Positions 5,638 to 6,660 of a stretch of DNA of 6,660 nucleotides are shown in pieces. The DNA is from CAYRIF01 sp964424205 (GTDB lineage Bacteria; Bacteroidota; Bacteroidia; Cytophagales; Cyclobacteriaceae), in assembly GCA_964424205.1 (NCBI GenBank), contig CAYRIF010000207.1:1-6660 (forward strand), written 5' to 3'. The notes under the pieces are model-generated. The model had not been told where the DNA came from. It made no database searches and saw only the letters and a program-made list of their open reading frames with translations. Both the position numbers and the translations under genes were made by a program. The stretch's first letter is position 1, and each line of letters begins with the position of its first letter.

Positions 5638-5964
5638 ATGACCATAGAAGAAGCGCAAAAAATTGTGGATGATTGGATAAAAAATTATGGTGTACGGTAC
5701 TTTAATGAACTGACCAACATGGCAATTTTGACTGAAGAAGTAGGCGAAGTAGCAAGAATCATCTCAAGAGAATATGGAGAACAATCATTCAAAGCGTCGG
5801 ACAAAGATAAAGACCTTGGCGATGAACTAGCAGATGTATTATTTGTACTTATCTGCATCGCCAACCAGACAGGCATCGACCTAACCAAAGCACTAGAAAA
5901 GAACCTGCAGAAAAAAACTACGAGGGATAAAGACAGGCATAGGCAAAATGATAAGTTACGCTAA
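5638..5964 (+). CDS. MazG-family nucleotide pyrophosphohydrolase
   Basis: This single-domain, 108-residue MazG-like all-alpha NTP pyrophosphohydrolase belongs to a family that hydrolyses (d)NTPs to NMPs and pyrophosphate with Mg2+, often to clear non-canonical or damaged nucleotides. The metal-binding signature is complete: EEVGE (33-37, the EExxE motif) and ELAD (63-66, the ExxD motif) in the segment LGDELADVLFVL. The N-terminus MTIEEAQKIVDDWIKNYGVRYF and the C-terminus NLQKKTTRDKDRHR are typical of short bacterial members. The frame extends upstream to 5614 within dtd, but the ATG at 5638, one base after the dtd stop, gives the family N-terminus. The last 9 bases overlap the convergent ComB-like gene. 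Pairing with dtd suggests a shared housekeeping unit that limits toxic precursors (inference). Confidence 0.9.
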   Translation: MTIEEAQKIVDDWIKNYGVRYFNELTNMAILTEEVGEVARIISREYGEQSFKASDKDKDLGDELADVLFVLICIANQTGIDLTKALEKNLQKKTTRDKDRHRQNDKLR

Positions 5965-6660
5965 TCGAATAGCCCCATTTTTCAAAACAGGCACTACATC
6001 ATACTTATTTTCTTCTAAACAAAAAGCAATGTCTTTGGTAATGCCAATTTTGCGCAGTCGCTTGGCATGTGCTGAACTATTAAGAAATGTAAACAGGTCA
6101 TTCTTTTCTCTATCATAAAGTATTTGTGCCGCCACGGCTGTGTCGCAAGTAGTCTCTGTTTTTTCATACAGTGCTTCGACCATTGCACCCGCAAATAATG
6201 TATCTTCTAAACTAAATCTCCCCTTCCAGCCAGCGCATACTATTAGAATATCATTCGGCTGTTCAATCAGGTAATTAACAATTGCATTTTTATTTAAGAA
6301 CGAACCAATTATCACTTCCTTAGCACCTTTTGATTTTTCAATGGCAACCGTACCATTGGTCGTGGTGACTGCTATTTTTTTGCCTTTTAGTTTTTCGTCC
6401 ATATAGCCAAAAGGAGAATTCCCCATGTCGAAGTCTGCTACTTTTTTTCCGCCTCTTTCTCCTGCCGTGACATAGCCTTGATGTTTCATTGCCCTACACT
6501 CCTCCAAACTTGCAAAAGGCTTAATCTCTGCGACACCATGCGCCATACCAGTAGTCATGCAGGAGGTTGCCCTGAAAATATCTACTATGACTACAATTTT
6601 ATCCGATAACTCGTACAAATGAATTAATTCAGGGCTTAGGCAAACTTCGATGTTTTTCAT
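5956..6660 (-). CDS. comB: 2-phosphosulfolactate phosphatase family protein (ComB-like)
   Basis: This 234-residue ComB-family protein is full length; its ATG is the last three bases of the window. ComB is a Mg2+-dependent phosphatase that converts (R)-2-phospho-3-sulfolactate to sulfolactate in coenzyme M synthesis in methanogens. Motifs seen are VDIFRATS (26-33), AGERGG (66-71), FDMGNSPFGY (77-86), VTTTNGT (98-104), GSFLN (119-123), CAGWKGRFSLEDTLFAGA (142-159) and a closing KDIAFCLEENKYDVVPVL segment. The family is widespread in bacteria that do not make coenzyme M, and its substrate there is not settled. In Bacteroidota a role in sulfonate or sulfonolipid metabolism is conceivable, but nothing in the window supports it. 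The 3' end overlaps the MazG-like gene by 9 bases; the promoter lies outside the window. Confidence 0.9.
   Translation of the reverse strand: MKNIEVCLSPELIHLYELSDKIVVIVDIFRATSCMTTGMAHGVAEIKPFASLEECRAMKHQGYVTAGERGGKKVADFDMGNSPFGYMDEKLKGKKIAVTTTNGTVAIEKSKGAKEVIIGSFLNKNAIVNYLIEQPNDILIVCAGWKGRFSLEDTLFAGAMVEALYEKTETTCDTAVAAQILYDREKNDLFTFLNSSAHAKRLRKIGITKDIAFCLEENKYDVVPVLKNGAIRLA

Noticed and set aside
5457..5888. Minus-strand open frames (5457-5645 and 5685-5888) opposite dtd and the MazG-like gene
   Set aside because: Both sense genes have complete family motifs; the antisense products look random.

Overview
The window reads as an ordinary, A+T-rich chromosomal segment of a Bacteroidota bacterium, most likely from the Cytophagales or a near relative. 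This is inferred from three things. Recognisable proteins look like that phylum's versions (a short HesB/IscA without C-terminal cysteines, a ComB-like phosphatase, a small membrane protein resembling DUF7935, a DivIVA-domain protein). Shine-Dalgarno sequences are absent or poor before nearly all starts. A perfect Bacteroidota-type -7 box (TAnnTTTG) lies before one gene. No rRNA, tRNA, CRISPR array or intact insertion sequence was found.

Layout. Positions 78-1146 (+) hold a DivIVA-domain coiled-coil protein and, one base later, dihydroneopterin aldolase FolB. A convergent HesB/IscA-family Fe-S protein follows on the minus strand (1266-1553). A gap of about 316 bp (1554-1869) contains the most unusual feature of the window: a 163-nt imperfect inverted repeat that folds on the + strand into one long hairpin rich in G-U pairs, plus extra copies of one of its arms. 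Next is a compact + strand run: a small membrane protein (1870-2391), a GDPD-fold protein with an altered active site (2407-3195) and a YkvA/DUF1232 membrane protein (3196-3651). A convergent AAA+ ATPase with a DUF4143 C-terminal region fills 3681-5039 on the minus strand. Divergent from it is a two-gene unit, D-aminoacyl-tRNA deacylase dtd (5184-5636) and a MazG-type nucleotide pyrophosphohydrolase (5638-5964). It meets, tail to tail with a 9-bp overlap, a minus-strand 2-phosphosulfolactate phosphatase homologue that starts at the last base of the window.

How the genes relate. Most are unlinked housekeeping functions: cell pole/division, folate synthesis, Fe-S cluster assembly, translation proofreading and nucleotide-pool cleaning. 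dtd and the MazG-like gene form a plausible quality-control pair. The ATPase stands alone in the opposite orientation to its neighbours, with its own promoter and short repeats around it, and is the best candidate for a mobile or accessory gene. Four starts were moved inward from the longest possible frame (IscA-like, ATPase, dtd, MazG-like) because the family N-terminus begins there.

I see no convincing multi-gene undescribed system. The two items most worth testing are the candidate structured RNA at 1689-1851 and the GDPD-like protein in which the first catalytic histidine is replaced by tyrosine.
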